Part shown: one piece after another, positions 33,081 to 42,747 of the stretch
Numbering within the stretch: position 1 is the stretch's first letter
How the letters are laid out: each line of letters starts with the position of its first letter
NCBI RefSeq assembly: GCF_036516575.1
Contig: NZ_DATBTY010000067.1
Coordinates: 1-64,000 of the forward strand
Source: Cerasibacillus sp036516575
Lineage (GTDB): Bacteria; Bacillota; Bacilli; Bacillales; Amphibacillaceae
Length of the DNA: 64,000 nt
Direction: 5' to 3'
The notes under the pieces: model-generated
The model's input: the letters and a program-made list of their open reading frames with translations, nothing else
What the model was told of the DNA's origin: nothing
Database searches by the model: none
Position numbers and translations under genes: made by a program

Positions 33081-35488
33081 TAAAATATATGTTCTTCAAG
33101 CATGCTGTCATTGTTCGTATTTAATCCATACTCCTCACTATAAGCACCATCTTTTAATGCAAGAATTTTTCCATCAAAAAATGAAACAATGCCACCATGT
33201 TTATTTAATTGTTCTTTTTCAAACTCATAAAGATTAATTGTATAATGTTGTACTTGACGTAAAATATTGTTTAATTCCTCAATCTTCAAGTCACCATTAA
33301 GTTCGGAAATTAATTCTTTTCCTTCCTTATAAGGCACGATAACTGAATCTGCCATGTTCTTGATCACTTGATAGTTTTCCGCAGCAGTATAATAGCTTTG
33401 TGTTATATATAAGGGAGGGTATCCCCCATGTTTTCCTTTGTACTCCATAAAATAAGAATTTTTCCTAGGTCCCATCAATAACTCAATCATATTTTTTTGT
33501 AACTTGGGTATAGAGTAATCCAAATCACTTTCAAAGTCGGTGTAGTATTCTTTAAAATACTTTTGCATGACTTGCTTTGACAAAATATCATGTGATGTTT
33601 TACTAAATTTTAAATCTTTTAATATCCTTTTCGTTATGTCTTTCCCCTGCCTAATTTCTTTTAGGCGATTTAGTTTTTCTTCTAAATAATCGATAATATA
33701 AACATTTTGAATGCTATGTTCACCATGTCTGTTACACCTACCAGCTGCTTGTGCAATCGAATCTAACCCAGCTAAAGAACGAATAACGCAATCAAAGCTA
33801 ATATCAACGCCCGCCTCAATAAGCTGTGTGCTTATACATACTACTTTCTCTCCTCTACTCAAACGAGCCCTGACTGCATTCAAAACATCATTTCTATGTG
33901 CCGCACACATTGAAGTGCTTAAATGATATATAGGTATACTTTCATCTAGTTCATCACATAATTGATTATATAAAGCTTTGACAGTTGGTTTTGTGTTTAA
34001 AATTACTAACATACTTCTTACTTCTTGCGTTTTTTCAAGTATAAATCTTACAAGCTTAGTTTGGTCAATAGCTTCATCTGTTGCCTTGTCTATTATTTGA
34101 ACACGCTTGAATTTATCTACAACTTCATCAAGATTATTAATTATTTCCGCATTTGGTTTAATGTTTAATTCATGTTCAACATAATCCAGAGCAGGTTGTG
34201 TTGCTGTACACAAAAGGATACTACTATGACACACTTCTTCAAGAAAATTAACCGCATTATTAAACAAGGAGATGCTATGAGTCGGAACTTTTTGTACCTC
34301 ATCAAAAATAATAATCGAATCGCTTAAGTTATGTAATCTTCTTATATACCTTGAACCTTTTGCATAAAAAACATTTAAAAACTGAACCATTGTAGTAAAG
34401 ACTATTGGTGAATCCCAATTATCTTTAGCTAATTTTAACTTTTTCTCGTTTCCTAGTTGGAATTCATCATCTTCTTTAGAATCTTCTATAACATTTGAGT
34501 GATGTTCTAAAATATTCGAACAATCTTGTAGGATGTTTCTTACTTCTTCTGCATTTTGTTCAATAATTGTCGTATAGGGTATAATATAAATTATTCGCTT
34601 TTTCCCATGTATCATTGCATGTTTTAATGCATATCTTAAACTTGCTAATGTTTTTCCTCCACCAGTAGGAATAGACAGTGTATAGATACCGCTCGGTCTT
34701 TCCGCAAATTCATCACATTGTTCTGACATTTTATTTCTTAGTCTATTAATTGGATGCGACGAATCTTTACTTGTTTGAAAAGAATTTATTTTCTTCATCA
34801 GCCTATCATAGTACAGTCCAAATAAATCTATATGATTCTCCTTTTGCTCTCGTTTTTCTACATTTTCTTCAAAAATTCTTGTGTTTGTTCTATCCGCATC
34901 AATAAGTGCACTAAAAACATATTTTGTAATAAACATGATTTGCTTAAACGGTGATTCTTTGCTTTTATTTAGTAACATGCCAAGCTCTTTAGCAGCTTTA
35001 TTAACATAATCGTTAAACTCCAATTTATCCATCACTTTAGTAAAAAAAGTTCGTATGACTTCAGGAAATTCTGGGATATCTTTATCCCTTACTCGTCTTA
35101 AATATACTGATTCAAGGTCAGGAGTTAGATAGTCTTGGATATATGAATGATGCGATATAATAGCATTTCCTACGATTTCAGACAAAAGTCCCTTAAATGA
35201 TTTAGAATCATCATGAAAAAGGTCATATAATAATTTTCCCCCAGCAGTTGAATGATCGACACTACCTCTCTTAGGTGGTTGATCTGGATTATTTACCGCC
35301 TCAATGATATAGTTTCTAAAGTCCTCTGAGTATTTCCCTAAATCATGAAGCAATCCAGCTAAACCAGTTATATGCCTAATACCTATTTTTGCTCCAATCT
35401 CTTCTGCTAATTGTTTTACTTGTAATAAGTGCTCCTCCACCGTTTGGATTTCCTTATCACTCTCTCGAATATGAGCAATCGTTTTCAC
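33080..35488 (-). CDS. cas3: CRISPR-associated helicase-nuclease Cas3 (type I-C)
   Basis: About 802 residues: N-terminal HD nuclease domain (GLLHDLGKYSEDFRNYI near 45-60, DHSTAGGKL near 78, ISHHS near 110), then a superfamily 2 helicase with Walker A SIPTGGGKTLASLRYA near 272-287, DEVQ box near 373 and motif VI QAAGRCNRHG near 585-595. It degrades DNA bound by Cascade. GTG 35488 has GGAG eight bases upstream; GTG 35497 is in frame but less likely. It is the first gene of the locus with its own promoter region. Confidence 0.95.
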   Translation of the reverse strand: MKTIAHIRESDKEIQTVEEHLLQVKQLAEEIGAKIGIRHITGLAGLLHDLGKYSEDFRNYIIEAVNNPDQPPKRGSVDHSTAGGKLLYDLFHDDSKSFKGLLSEIVGNAIISHHSYIQDYLTPDLESVYLRRVRDKDIPEFPEVIRTFFTKVMDKLEFNDYVNKAAKELGMLLNKSKESPFKQIMFITKYVFSALIDADRTNTRIFEENVEKREQKENHIDLFGLYYDRLMKKINSFQTSKDSSHPINRLRNKMSEQCDEFAERPSGIYTLSIPTGGGKTLASLRYALKHAMIHGKKRIIYIIPYTTIIEQNAEEVRNILQDCSNILEHHSNVIEDSKEDDEFQLGNEKKLKLAKDNWDSPIVFTTMVQFLNVFYAKGSRYIRRLHNLSDSIIIFDEVQKVPTHSISLFNNAVNFLEEVCHSSILLCTATQPALDYVEHELNIKPNAEIINNLDEVVDKFKRVQIIDKATDEAIDQTKLVRFILEKTQEVRSMLVILNTKPTVKALYNQLCDELDESIPIYHLSTSMCAAHRNDVLNAVRARLSRGEKVVCISTQLIEAGVDISFDCVIRSLAGLDSIAQAAGRCNRHGEHSIQNVYIIDYLEEKLNRLKEIRQGKDITKRILKDLKFSKTSHDILSKQVMQKYFKEYYTDFESDLDYSIPKLQKNMIELLMGPRKNSYFMEYKGKHGGYPPLYITQSYYTAAENYQVIKNMADSVIVPYKEGKELISELNGDLKIEELNNILRQVQHYTINLYEFEKEQLNKHGGIVSFFDGKILALKDGAYSEEYGLNTNNDSMLEEHIF

Positions 35489-35857
35489 ATTAAACACTCC
35501 ATTCTAAAGAAAATTGCTTTAAAGTCCATATGTAATAGTTCTTTATACCTATAATATTCGCCTTAATTTTACAAAACCCTTTTTATTTCACTAAAAAACA
35601 TATAAAATTAACAATTATTTAGTTAATATTTATTATAACTTACAGGCTATACATTTTTTTGTGTTCCTAAGTATTGTTAATTATATTATGTTCTGAGGTT
35701 ATTTCACACAAGTGGTGGCTACTAAAATTATGGTCACAAAGTGAAAGTTACATCCATTATTAATAATGGTATTTTATTATTAAACTAATTTGGTATATAA
35801 TAGAATCGCATTTTAAACACTCGTTATGTTTATACTTTTTATCTAAGGAGCAATCAT
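35489..35857. other. Divergent promoter region of cas3 and the DMT transporter
   Basis: About 370 AT-rich bases with no gene. It contains a perfect 16-bp palindrome CCATTATTAATAATGG (35754-35769) and a TATAAT box at about 35798 for the rightward gene. No further CRISPR-repeat-like element or match to the crRNA-like guide was found by eye. Confidence 0.5.
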
Positions 35858-36775
35858 ATGTGGTTTATATTTGCAATACTTACAGCCCTAGCATGGGGTG
35901 GTGCGAACCTTTTTTATAAGAAAGGAACAGATAGTAACGACCCGTATAGTCACTTAAAAATTGTGACGATGGTTGGATTAGTGATGGGGGTTCATGCGGT
36001 CGTCTATATGATCGTAAAAGATATTACATTTGATCCATTTGATATGGTGCGTTATTTTCCCGTATCAGCAATGTATATCTTATCAATGACAATCGGTTAT
36101 GTCGGACTGCGCTATATTGAGTTATCGATTGCAGCACCAGTACAGAACTCTTCGGGAGCCGTTAGTGCGATTCTATTATTTATCTTCTTCCCAAGAGAGA
36201 TGAATCCACTTGATATTGCGGGAATCATAATCGTTACAGCAGGAGTCATTGGTCTTGCTGTTTTAGAAAGACGGGACGAAGAAAAAGAATTACATGCACA
36301 AAATGTCGTCATTGATAAAAAATACCAAATTGGAGTTTTAGCGATTACGTTCCCGATTCTTTATAGTTTAATTGATGGACTCGGTACATTTGCAGACGGT
36401 ATCTACCTCGATGAACTTAAATTAATTAGTGAAGATTCAGCATTACTCGCCTATGAGTTTACCTTTCTCATTTGTGCTATTCTTTCATATGTTTATGTGA
36501 AGCTGATAAAAAAACAAGACTTTAAGATTTTTCAAGAGAGGGATAAAGGGTACGCTGCTATTCTTGAGACGGTCGGTCAATTTTTCTATGTCTTTGCTAT
36601 GGCAAGTAACGCTATCATTGCCGCACCACTTATCGCAGCACATGGTATTTTTTCTGTTATCTTATCACGTATTTTCTTGAAAGAAATTCTCACGAAGAAA
36701 CAGTACATCATGATTGGGTTCGTCATGTTAGGTATTATTTTACTCGGCATTACTGAAGGGTTGCAGGGTGGTTAA
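35858..36775 (+). CDS. DMT-superfamily (EamA) transporter
   Basis: The 305-residue protein has ten hydrophobic segments in two EamA halves: ILTALAWGGANLFYKKG at the N-terminus and a second half ending IFLKEILTKKQYIMIGFVMLGIILLGI. The cargo is unknown (amino acids, metabolites or sugars in the family). AAGGAG precedes the ATG, and a strong terminator ends this single-gene unit. Confidence 0.82.
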   Translation: MWFIFAILTALAWGGANLFYKKGTDSNDPYSHLKIVTMVGLVMGVHAVVYMIVKDITFDPFDMVRYFPVSAMYILSMTIGYVGLRYIELSIAAPVQNSSGAVSAILLFIFFPREMNPLDIAGIIIVTAGVIGLAVLERRDEEKELHAQNVVIDKKYQIGVLAITFPILYSLIDGLGTFADGIYLDELKLISEDSALLAYEFTFLICAILSYVYVKLIKKQDFKIFQERDKGYAAILETVGQFFYVFAMASNAIIAAPLIAAHGIFSVILSRIFLKEILTKKQYIMIGFVMLGIILLGITEGLQGG

Positions 36776-36800
36776 GCTAACCCGATCGATTTATTTTAAC

Positions 36801-36839
36801 AAAAACCTATGTCACTTTATCGCTGACATAGGTTTTTTA
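36801..36839 (+). terminator. Rho-independent terminator
   Basis: AAAACCTATGTCA / TGACATAGGTTTT followed by TT, 26 bases after the transporter stop. Confidence 0.88.
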
Positions 36840-36945
36840 TATTGTTATTTTTTATATGTTTTAAATGACGTTGGTGACGCTGTTCCCTTCTGCTATGAAT
36901 CGTTTATAATAAGAACAAGTATTGATTCAGATGAGGATGAGCGAA

Positions 36946-37629
36946 ATGCAAATATTACTCGTTGAAGATGATAAAACAATTGCAACAGGCTTAGAATATT
37001 CATTACAACAAGAACAATATAAAACAGTTATTTGTTATGACTTTCAATCTGCAAAACAACGCATAGACAATGAACTCCATCAATTTGATCTCTGTCTCTT
37101 TGATATTACATTGCCTGATGGAAATGGCTATGACCTATGTCGCTTAGTAAAAGAAAAACGCGATATACCCGTCATCTTCTTAACGGCTTGTGATGATGAA
37201 GTCAACGTCGTTATGGGGTTGGATCTAGGTGCGGATGATTACATTACAAAACCATTTCGACTCCGCGAATTAATGTCTCGAATTCGTTCTGTTTTAAGGC
37301 GCTATCATAAACAGTCACAGCAAACGATGATTCAAATAGACAATGTACAGATTCACACCTTACAAGGTAAAGTGTTTAAAGATGGAGAAGAGGTCATCTT
37401 AACTGCTTTAGAATACCGATTACTTCTGACATTTGTTACACATCTTGGACAAGTTTTAACACGCAATCAATTATTGGAACAGATTTGGGATGTTGGCGGG
37501 GATTTCGTAAACGATAATACATTGACAGTCTATATTAAACGATTACGTGAAAAATTAGAAGACAATCCACAAAAGCCAACACTTATTAAAACAATCCGTG
37601 GTCTTGGTTACAAAGTTGGTGATGCATAA
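36946..37629 (+). CDS. OmpR-family response regulator
   Basis: About 227 residues: receiver MQILLVEDDKTIATG with acceptor Asp near 53 (LCLFDITLPDGNGYDL), then a winged-helix DNA-binding domain ending KRLREKLEDNP...IRGLGYKVG. ATG 36946 has GAGG nine bases upstream; the frame opens at 36922 without a site. It is directly followed by its kinase and then an FtsX-type ABC transporter, the BceRS/VncRS-type layout for sensing peptide antibiotics. Confidence 0.88.
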   Translation: MQILLVEDDKTIATGLEYSLQQEQYKTVICYDFQSAKQRIDNELHQFDLCLFDITLPDGNGYDLCRLVKEKRDIPVIFLTACDDEVNVVMGLDLGADDYITKPFRLRELMSRIRSVLRRYHKQSQQTMIQIDNVQIHTLQGKVFKDGEEVILTALEYRLLLTFVTHLGQVLTRNQLLEQIWDVGGDFVNDNTLTVYIKRLREKLEDNPQKPTLIKTIRGLGYKVGDA

Positions 37630-38637
37630 ATGTTACGGAATAAAGAAATCCAAGTGCTACTCTTAATTATGGGACTAGTAACCACTGTAGGAATAATCGG
37701 CGTTTTATTCATTTCACCGTTAGCGGCTCTTTTCACCTTTATTGTTGCTAGTTTATTAATCATTTGTACATTCATTTTTACTAAATGGCGCTACCAAGAA
37801 ATTAACAAGCTGTCTCACTATCTACGAAAAATCAGTCATGGTGAATATACATTAGATGTTCGTGATCATCACGAAGGTGAATTAAGCATTTTAAAAAGTG
37901 ATATCTACAAAGTGACGACAATGCTAGCGGAACATCATCAGAAAGAACAGCAAGATAAAGTCCATCTTACAGAAGCGATTTCTGATATTTCCCACCAACT
38001 AAAAACACCACTAACGTCCATGATGATGATGGCTGATTTATTACAAGAAGAGCATCTACCAAGAGATAAACGGTTAGAATTTACTAAGCATATTCAAACA
38101 CAATTAAAGCGTATTCAGTGGCTCGTTACTTCCCTATTAAAACTCTCTAAAATTGATGCTGGAACGGCCTATTTTACACAGGAGCAAGTTTTAGTTAAAG
38201 ATGTACTCCAAAGTGCGCTACAGCCTTTACTCATTCCAATCGAATTAAAAGAGATTCAATTGACGATTCAGAGTGAAAACGAACCTGTTCATTTTACAGG
38301 AGATTTCAATTGGACGAGAGAAGCACTCATAAATTTATTAAAAAACGCTGTCGAACATACACCTAAACATGGAAAACTAACGATACAATACGGAGTAAAT
38401 GCATTATTTACGGAGATTATCATTTCCGATACAGGTAAAGGCATTCCAAGAAACGAACTTCCATACTTATTTCAACGGTTCTATAAAGGTTCATCGGCTA
38501 GTGAAGATAGTGTAGGGATTGGGCTCGCTTTATCGCATCGTATTATTACAAAACAACTTGGGGATATCGAGGTAGATAGTAAGCTCAATCAAGGAACAAC
38601 ATTTACGATTAAATTTTATAAACAAATCGATGAATAG
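37630..38637 (+). CDS. Intramembrane-sensing histidine kinase
   Basis: The 335-residue kinase has two N-terminal membrane helices (about 8-28 and 31-51) with almost no extracellular loop, phospho-acceptor H122 in SDISHQLKTPLTS, then N box NLLKNAVEHT, G1 DTGKGIP, F box LFQRFYKG and G2 GIGLALSH. With no sensor domain of its own it probably reads the activity of the ABC transporter encoded next. It starts at the base after the regulator's stop. Confidence 0.88.
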   Translation: MLRNKEIQVLLLIMGLVTTVGIIGVLFISPLAALFTFIVASLLIICTFIFTKWRYQEINKLSHYLRKISHGEYTLDVRDHHEGELSILKSDIYKVTTMLAEHHQKEQQDKVHLTEAISDISHQLKTPLTSMMMMADLLQEEHLPRDKRLEFTKHIQTQLKRIQWLVTSLLKLSKIDAGTAYFTQEQVLVKDVLQSALQPLLIPIELKEIQLTIQSENEPVHFTGDFNWTREALINLLKNAVEHTPKHGKLTIQYGVNALFTEIIISDTGKGIPRNELPYLFQRFYKGSSASEDSVGIGLALSHRIITKQLGDIEVDSKLNQGTTFTIKFYKQIDE

Positions 38638-38775
38638 CGCATCAGAGCGATGTGCTTTTTTTATCTCAATCGTTAAGTACATATTCTAAAGTGACTAAAT
38701 TGTCATTTTAGAGTCACTGGAAAGTCATGTTACCTTTTTAAAATAAGGATAACAATCAAATATGGAGGCGTATGA

Positions 38776-39459
38776 ATGGATATTTTAAAAATAGAACATT
38801 TATCAAAAGTATATGGTCAAGGAAATACAGCGATAAAAGCATTAGATGATGTGTCCTTTTCTGTTAAGAAAGGAGAGTTCATCGCTATTATTGGTCCTTC
38901 TGGGTCAGGTAAATCAACCCTCTTACATTTACTCGGTGGGGTAGACAAACCGACATCTGGCAAAGTATTTATTAATGATACAAATATTTATCTATTAAAT
39001 GAAACGCAATTAGCGATTTTTCGGAGGCGGCAAATTGGGCTCATTTATCAATTCTTTAATTTAATTCCCGTGTTGACTGTAAAAGAAAACATCACATTAC
39101 CGCTTCTGTTAGATAATCAAAAAGTAAATCCAAATCATTTTCAAGAAATAGTAGAAAAGTTAGGGATAGAGAATCGCTTAAATCATTTGCCAAATCAATT
39201 GTCTGGCGGACAGCAACAACGTGTATCGATTGGGCGAGCTATGATGAATCATCCAGCCATAATGCTAGCAGATGAACCGACTGGTAACTTAGACAGTAAA
39301 AATAGTCAAGAAATCATTCAACTACTGAAAATGTTTAATAACATTTATAAACAAACATTAATCGTTATCACACATGACGAACGTATCGCGCTACAAGCTG
39401 ACCGCATCATAACAATTAAAGATGGAAAAATCGCATCTGATGAGGTGATTCGCCCGTGA
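38776..39459 (+). CDS. ABC transporter ATP-binding protein (BceA/MacB type)
   Basis: The 227-residue ATPase has Walker A GPSGSGKSTLL near 38-48, Q-loop YQFFNLIPVLTV near 89, signature LSGGQQQRVSIGRAM near 141-155, Walker B MLADEPTGNLDSKN and the H-loop ITHDE. It overlaps the permease gene by four bases (GTGA). It is separated from the kinase by 138 bases that probably carry a promoter answering to the response regulator. Confidence 0.9.
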   Translation: MDILKIEHLSKVYGQGNTAIKALDDVSFSVKKGEFIAIIGPSGSGKSTLLHLLGGVDKPTSGKVFINDTNIYLLNETQLAIFRRRQIGLIYQFFNLIPVLTVKENITLPLLLDNQKVNPNHFQEIVEKLGIENRLNHLPNQLSGGQQQRVSIGRAMMNHPAIMLADEPTGNLDSKNSQEIIQLLKMFNNIYKQTLIVITHDERIALQADRIITIKDGKIASDEVIRP

Positions 39460-42068
39460 ATATCGTGAATAAATTAACGCTTCGACATTTAAAAGAAAAT
39501 AAACGTCGAACACTCGTTACAATCATCGGTGTCATTATTTCTGTTGCCATGCTTACTGCCGTTTCAACATTGATCGCATCATTTATGAATCTACTACAGA
39601 GAGATGCTATACAAAGCCAAGGCAACTGGCATGTATTATATGAAAATGTCGATAAAGAACAGCTTGAAAAAATAAAAAAAGATGAATTAACCGATGACCT
39701 TTTCATCATGGAAGAGATCGGCTATGCGCCGTTTGAACAGAGTCAAAGTGAAAATAAACCGTACTTATATGTACTTGGATTAGATCAACAAGGGTTTAAA
39801 AACTATCCGCTTCAATTATTAAATGGGCGTTTACCAAAAAATAATCAGGAAGTAATCATTTCTGAAATGGTCCTAACACATTCCGATACTCAATACAAAA
39901 TCGGTGACCAATTAACTCTTGATATCGGTCATCGAATGGAGCCGAATGCTAAGGATTCAGAAGAACATTATTTAACTCAACAAGATTCACTACATGAATC
40001 TAATAATAAAATAACCGAAATTTTAACAAACGAATTAACGAAAACATATGACATTGTTGGCATTATGGAAATACCGAAATGGGAACCAGCTTGGTCACCT
40101 GGCATAACAGTCCTATCCTATGCGAATGAAGATCAATTTGAGAAAACATCGACTGTAAATGCCGCCATAACTGTAAGCAAAATGAGCAAAGCTTTATTTA
40201 ATGTGGCGGAAACGTTTGCTAAAAAAAATGATATCCCATCCTTAACATTTAATATGGAATTATTACGTTATTACGGTGTTATTAAAGATGATACACTTCG
40301 CTTTACATTGTATTCTTTCTCAGCGATTATTATAGGCATTATTATGCTTGGATCTATATCCCTTATTTATAATGCATTCGCCATCTCAGTTGCGGAAAGA
40401 TCACGCCATCTCGGTATGCTATCGAGTGTTGGAGCGACGAAAAAGCAAAAACGAAATTCCGTATTCTTTGAAGGTGCTGTCATTGGTCTTGTTAGTATAC
40501 CAATTGGAGTCATTTCAGGAATTGGTGGCATTTGGGCGACCTTTCAATTTATTAATCCGATCTTACGCGAAGCCATTAATATAGACACTGGTCTAGAGCT
40601 TACCGTTACACCATGGTCACTTTTAACGGCATGTGCGATTTCAATTTTAACGATTTTTATTTCAACATATATACCAGCTAAGAGAGCATCACGAATGACA
40701 GCAATCGACGCGATTCGGCAATCCGAAGATATTAAATTAACGCCCAAAAAGGTTAAGACATCTAGATTCGTCCGTAAAATTTTTGGCATCGAAGCCGAAA
40801 TTGGCTTGAAAAATTTAAAACGAAATAAACGTCGCTACCAGGCGACCGTATTTTCATTAGTCATCAGTATTATTTTGTTTTTATCTGTCTCTTTTTTTAC
40901 GGATAATTTACAAAAAACCGCTACACTAGCACAAGACGGTATTAATTTTGACCTTCAAATACGACAAGGTGCACAAACACCTGAACAATGGGCACGATTA
41001 TATGATTCCATTCAAAAAATTGACGAAATAACAGAACTTAGTGAAATAAAGAGTGCTTTTCTTAATGCGACAGCAACAAAAGACCAGTTGCCTAAAGAAT
41101 TACGTGAGGACTTGAATGAGTTTGGAGAAGACACGTTCAGATATTTTATCAACCTTTACGGACTAGATGAAAAAAGCTTTGCAACATATTTGGATAAAAT
41201 TGGTGTATCATCTGATGTTTTTGCGAAACAAGATCAAAAGATACAAGCGATAGTGATTGATACAATTCCACATCATGATTATGGTACTGGAAAAAAAGTC
41301 ATTACAAAGGCTATCCATACAAACGTTGGTGATTCAATTGCTTTGCATTTTTATGATTGGGAACAGGAAAAAGAATTTCCAATCGGTCAAGTGGATGTTG
41401 CTACATTAACAGATGAAACACCAATGGGAGTCCTTCATGCACCATTATCAAATTTGAATATTTTTGTTTCAAGTACAGATTTTGAAGCAATTTTAAGGCA
41501 GATCAAACCCGATGTAAAAAACGCCATTGAAATGGAAAACTCACTATTTATTAAAAGCAATGATCCTGTCTCTACACAACACAATATCGAAAAAATGACT
41601 GAAGTAAAAGTATCGATGTTTAACGCTTATCAAGCAAGACAACAGGAAGAACAGATGATTCTCGTATTAAAGGTGTTTACTTATGGGTTTATTATACTAA
41701 TCGCTGCCATTTCGATCGCCAATATTTTCAATACGATATCAACAAGTATTTCACTACGTAAACGTGAATTTGCTATGTTGAAGTCGGTTGGAATGACACC
41801 GAAAAGTTTTAATAAAATGATTCATTACGAAAGTATTTTCTACGGTTTAAAGGCGCTGCTTTACGGTATTCCTTTAAGCATTGGTGTCATGTTACTCATG
41901 TTTTATTCATTACAACATTCCTTCTCATATAAATTTGAACTGCCATGGCTCAACCTGGTTGCAGTCGTTATTGGCATCTTTATCATTGTCGGCTCTGCGA
42001 TGCTTTATGCCAGTTCAAAAGTTAAAAAGGAAAACATTATTGACGCTTTAAAACAGGAAAATATTTAG
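39456..42068 (+). CDS. FtsX-domain ABC transporter permease, 870 residues
   Basis: This large permease has an N-terminal helix (about 16-40), an extracellular region of about 240 residues, then FtsX helices (near 280-390, with RSRHLGMLSSVGATKKQ), a second unit starting near 455 with another long extracellular domain, and a final FtsX block (RKREFAMLKSVGMTPKSF, near 770-790). This is about a third longer than BceB and unlike MacB, with two large external domains. It probably gives resistance to, or senses, peptide antibiotics together with the upstream two-component system. GTG start. Confidence 0.85.
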   Translation: MNIVNKLTLRHLKENKRRTLVTIIGVIISVAMLTAVSTLIASFMNLLQRDAIQSQGNWHVLYENVDKEQLEKIKKDELTDDLFIMEEIGYAPFEQSQSENKPYLYVLGLDQQGFKNYPLQLLNGRLPKNNQEVIISEMVLTHSDTQYKIGDQLTLDIGHRMEPNAKDSEEHYLTQQDSLHESNNKITEILTNELTKTYDIVGIMEIPKWEPAWSPGITVLSYANEDQFEKTSTVNAAITVSKMSKALFNVAETFAKKNDIPSLTFNMELLRYYGVIKDDTLRFTLYSFSAIIIGIIMLGSISLIYNAFAISVAERSRHLGMLSSVGATKKQKRNSVFFEGAVIGLVSIPIGVISGIGGIWATFQFINPILREAINIDTGLELTVTPWSLLTACAISILTIFISTYIPAKRASRMTAIDAIRQSEDIKLTPKKVKTSRFVRKIFGIEAEIGLKNLKRNKRRYQATVFSLVISIILFLSVSFFTDNLQKTATLAQDGINFDLQIRQGAQTPEQWARLYDSIQKIDEITELSEIKSAFLNATATKDQLPKELREDLNEFGEDTFRYFINLYGLDEKSFATYLDKIGVSSDVFAKQDQKIQAIVIDTIPHHDYGTGKKVITKAIHTNVGDSIALHFYDWEQEKEFPIGQVDVATLTDETPMGVLHAPLSNLNIFVSSTDFEAILRQIKPDVKNAIEMENSLFIKSNDPVSTQHNIEKMTEVKVSMFNAYQARQQEEQMILVLKVFTYGFIILIAAISIANIFNTISTSISLRKREFAMLKSVGMTPKSFNKMIHYESIFYGLKALLYGIPLSIGVMLLMFYSLQHSFSYKFELPWLNLVAVVIGIFIIVGSAMLYASSKVKKENIIDALKQENI

Positions 42069-42076
42069 TTATAGGG

Positions 42077-42104
42077 ACGAGCATGTTCATCATGTTCGTT
42101 TTTT
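42077..42104 (+). terminator. Rho-independent terminator
   Basis: ACGAGCATG / CATGTTCGT (one mismatch) with a 5-base loop and TTTTTT, eight bases after the permease stop. Confidence 0.75.
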
Positions 42105-42153
42105 CCATGATTGTTTTCAATAATGGCCAATGAACTTTTTAATACTTGGAATA

Positions 42154-42582
42154 TTATTTCCCTTCTGGCCGTTGTCGTGGTGTAACATTCATAATAAAAT
42201 AGCCAATGATAAGAATCAATATGACGAGTGAGTAGAACAATGTTTTCATCGCATCTTCATGCTCGACAATGATTTGCCGAATCATCGCAGTAATACCAAT
42301 GTATAGGAAATAACGCATTGGAAAGTGATAATTTTCTTTAAAGTACTTGACGATCATGGAAATGAATTCAAAATATAGGAAGAAGATTAATATATTTGCT
42401 AAATAAAGGTTATAGTCAGCTTTTTCATTAGCAAGGAGAATATGGCTAAAATCAATCAGTTCCATAATTAAGAGAAAGGACAGAATAATGGCTAGGATGA
42501 CTAACGATACATTTAAAATAACTTGTAAGATGTTAGGAAGCATGTTTAAAAAGATGTGGTATCTCTTCTTTAAATTGTCCAT
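42154..42582 (-). CDS. psiE: Phosphate-starvation-inducible PsiE family protein
   Basis: About 142 residues with four hydrophobic segments and the PsiE signatures: YFEFISMIVKYFKENYHFPMRYFLYIGITAMIR spread over residues 70-102 and the conserved His/Glu/Asp (VEHEDAMKT) before the last helix. The function is unknown. ATG 42582 has AGAGGTG nine bases upstream; the frame opens at a GTG at 42594. Confidence 0.82.
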   Translation of the reverse strand: MDNLKKRYHIFLNMLPNILQVILNVSLVILAIILSFLLIMELIDFSHILLANEKADYNLYLANILIFFLYFEFISMIVKYFKENYHFPMRYFLYIGITAMIRQIIVEHEDAMKTLFYSLVILILIIGYFIMNVTPRQRPEGK

Positions 42583-42693
42583 ATTAGGCAGCACCTCTTT
42601 TAAGTGGAATTCCTAGGAACAGTTAAATCATAACATAGTTGCTATTTACTAAGCTATAGTGAACAATCGAACAAACGAGCAAAATAATTTACC

Positions 42694-42724
42694 TTGACCT
42701 TTACGCAACGTATAGGTTTAACAT
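42694..42724 (+). promoter_or_regulatory. MerR-type promoter of the TipAS regulator
   Basis: A -35 TTGACC and a -10 TAACAT are separated by 19 bases, the long spacer of MerR-controlled promoters. The spacer holds an imperfect palindrome (ACCTTTACG / AACGTATAGGT). It lies 23 bases before the regulator's start, so the protein probably activates itself. Confidence 0.6.
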
Positions 42725-42747
42725 AATAGATGTCGGGAGGGGTAATA

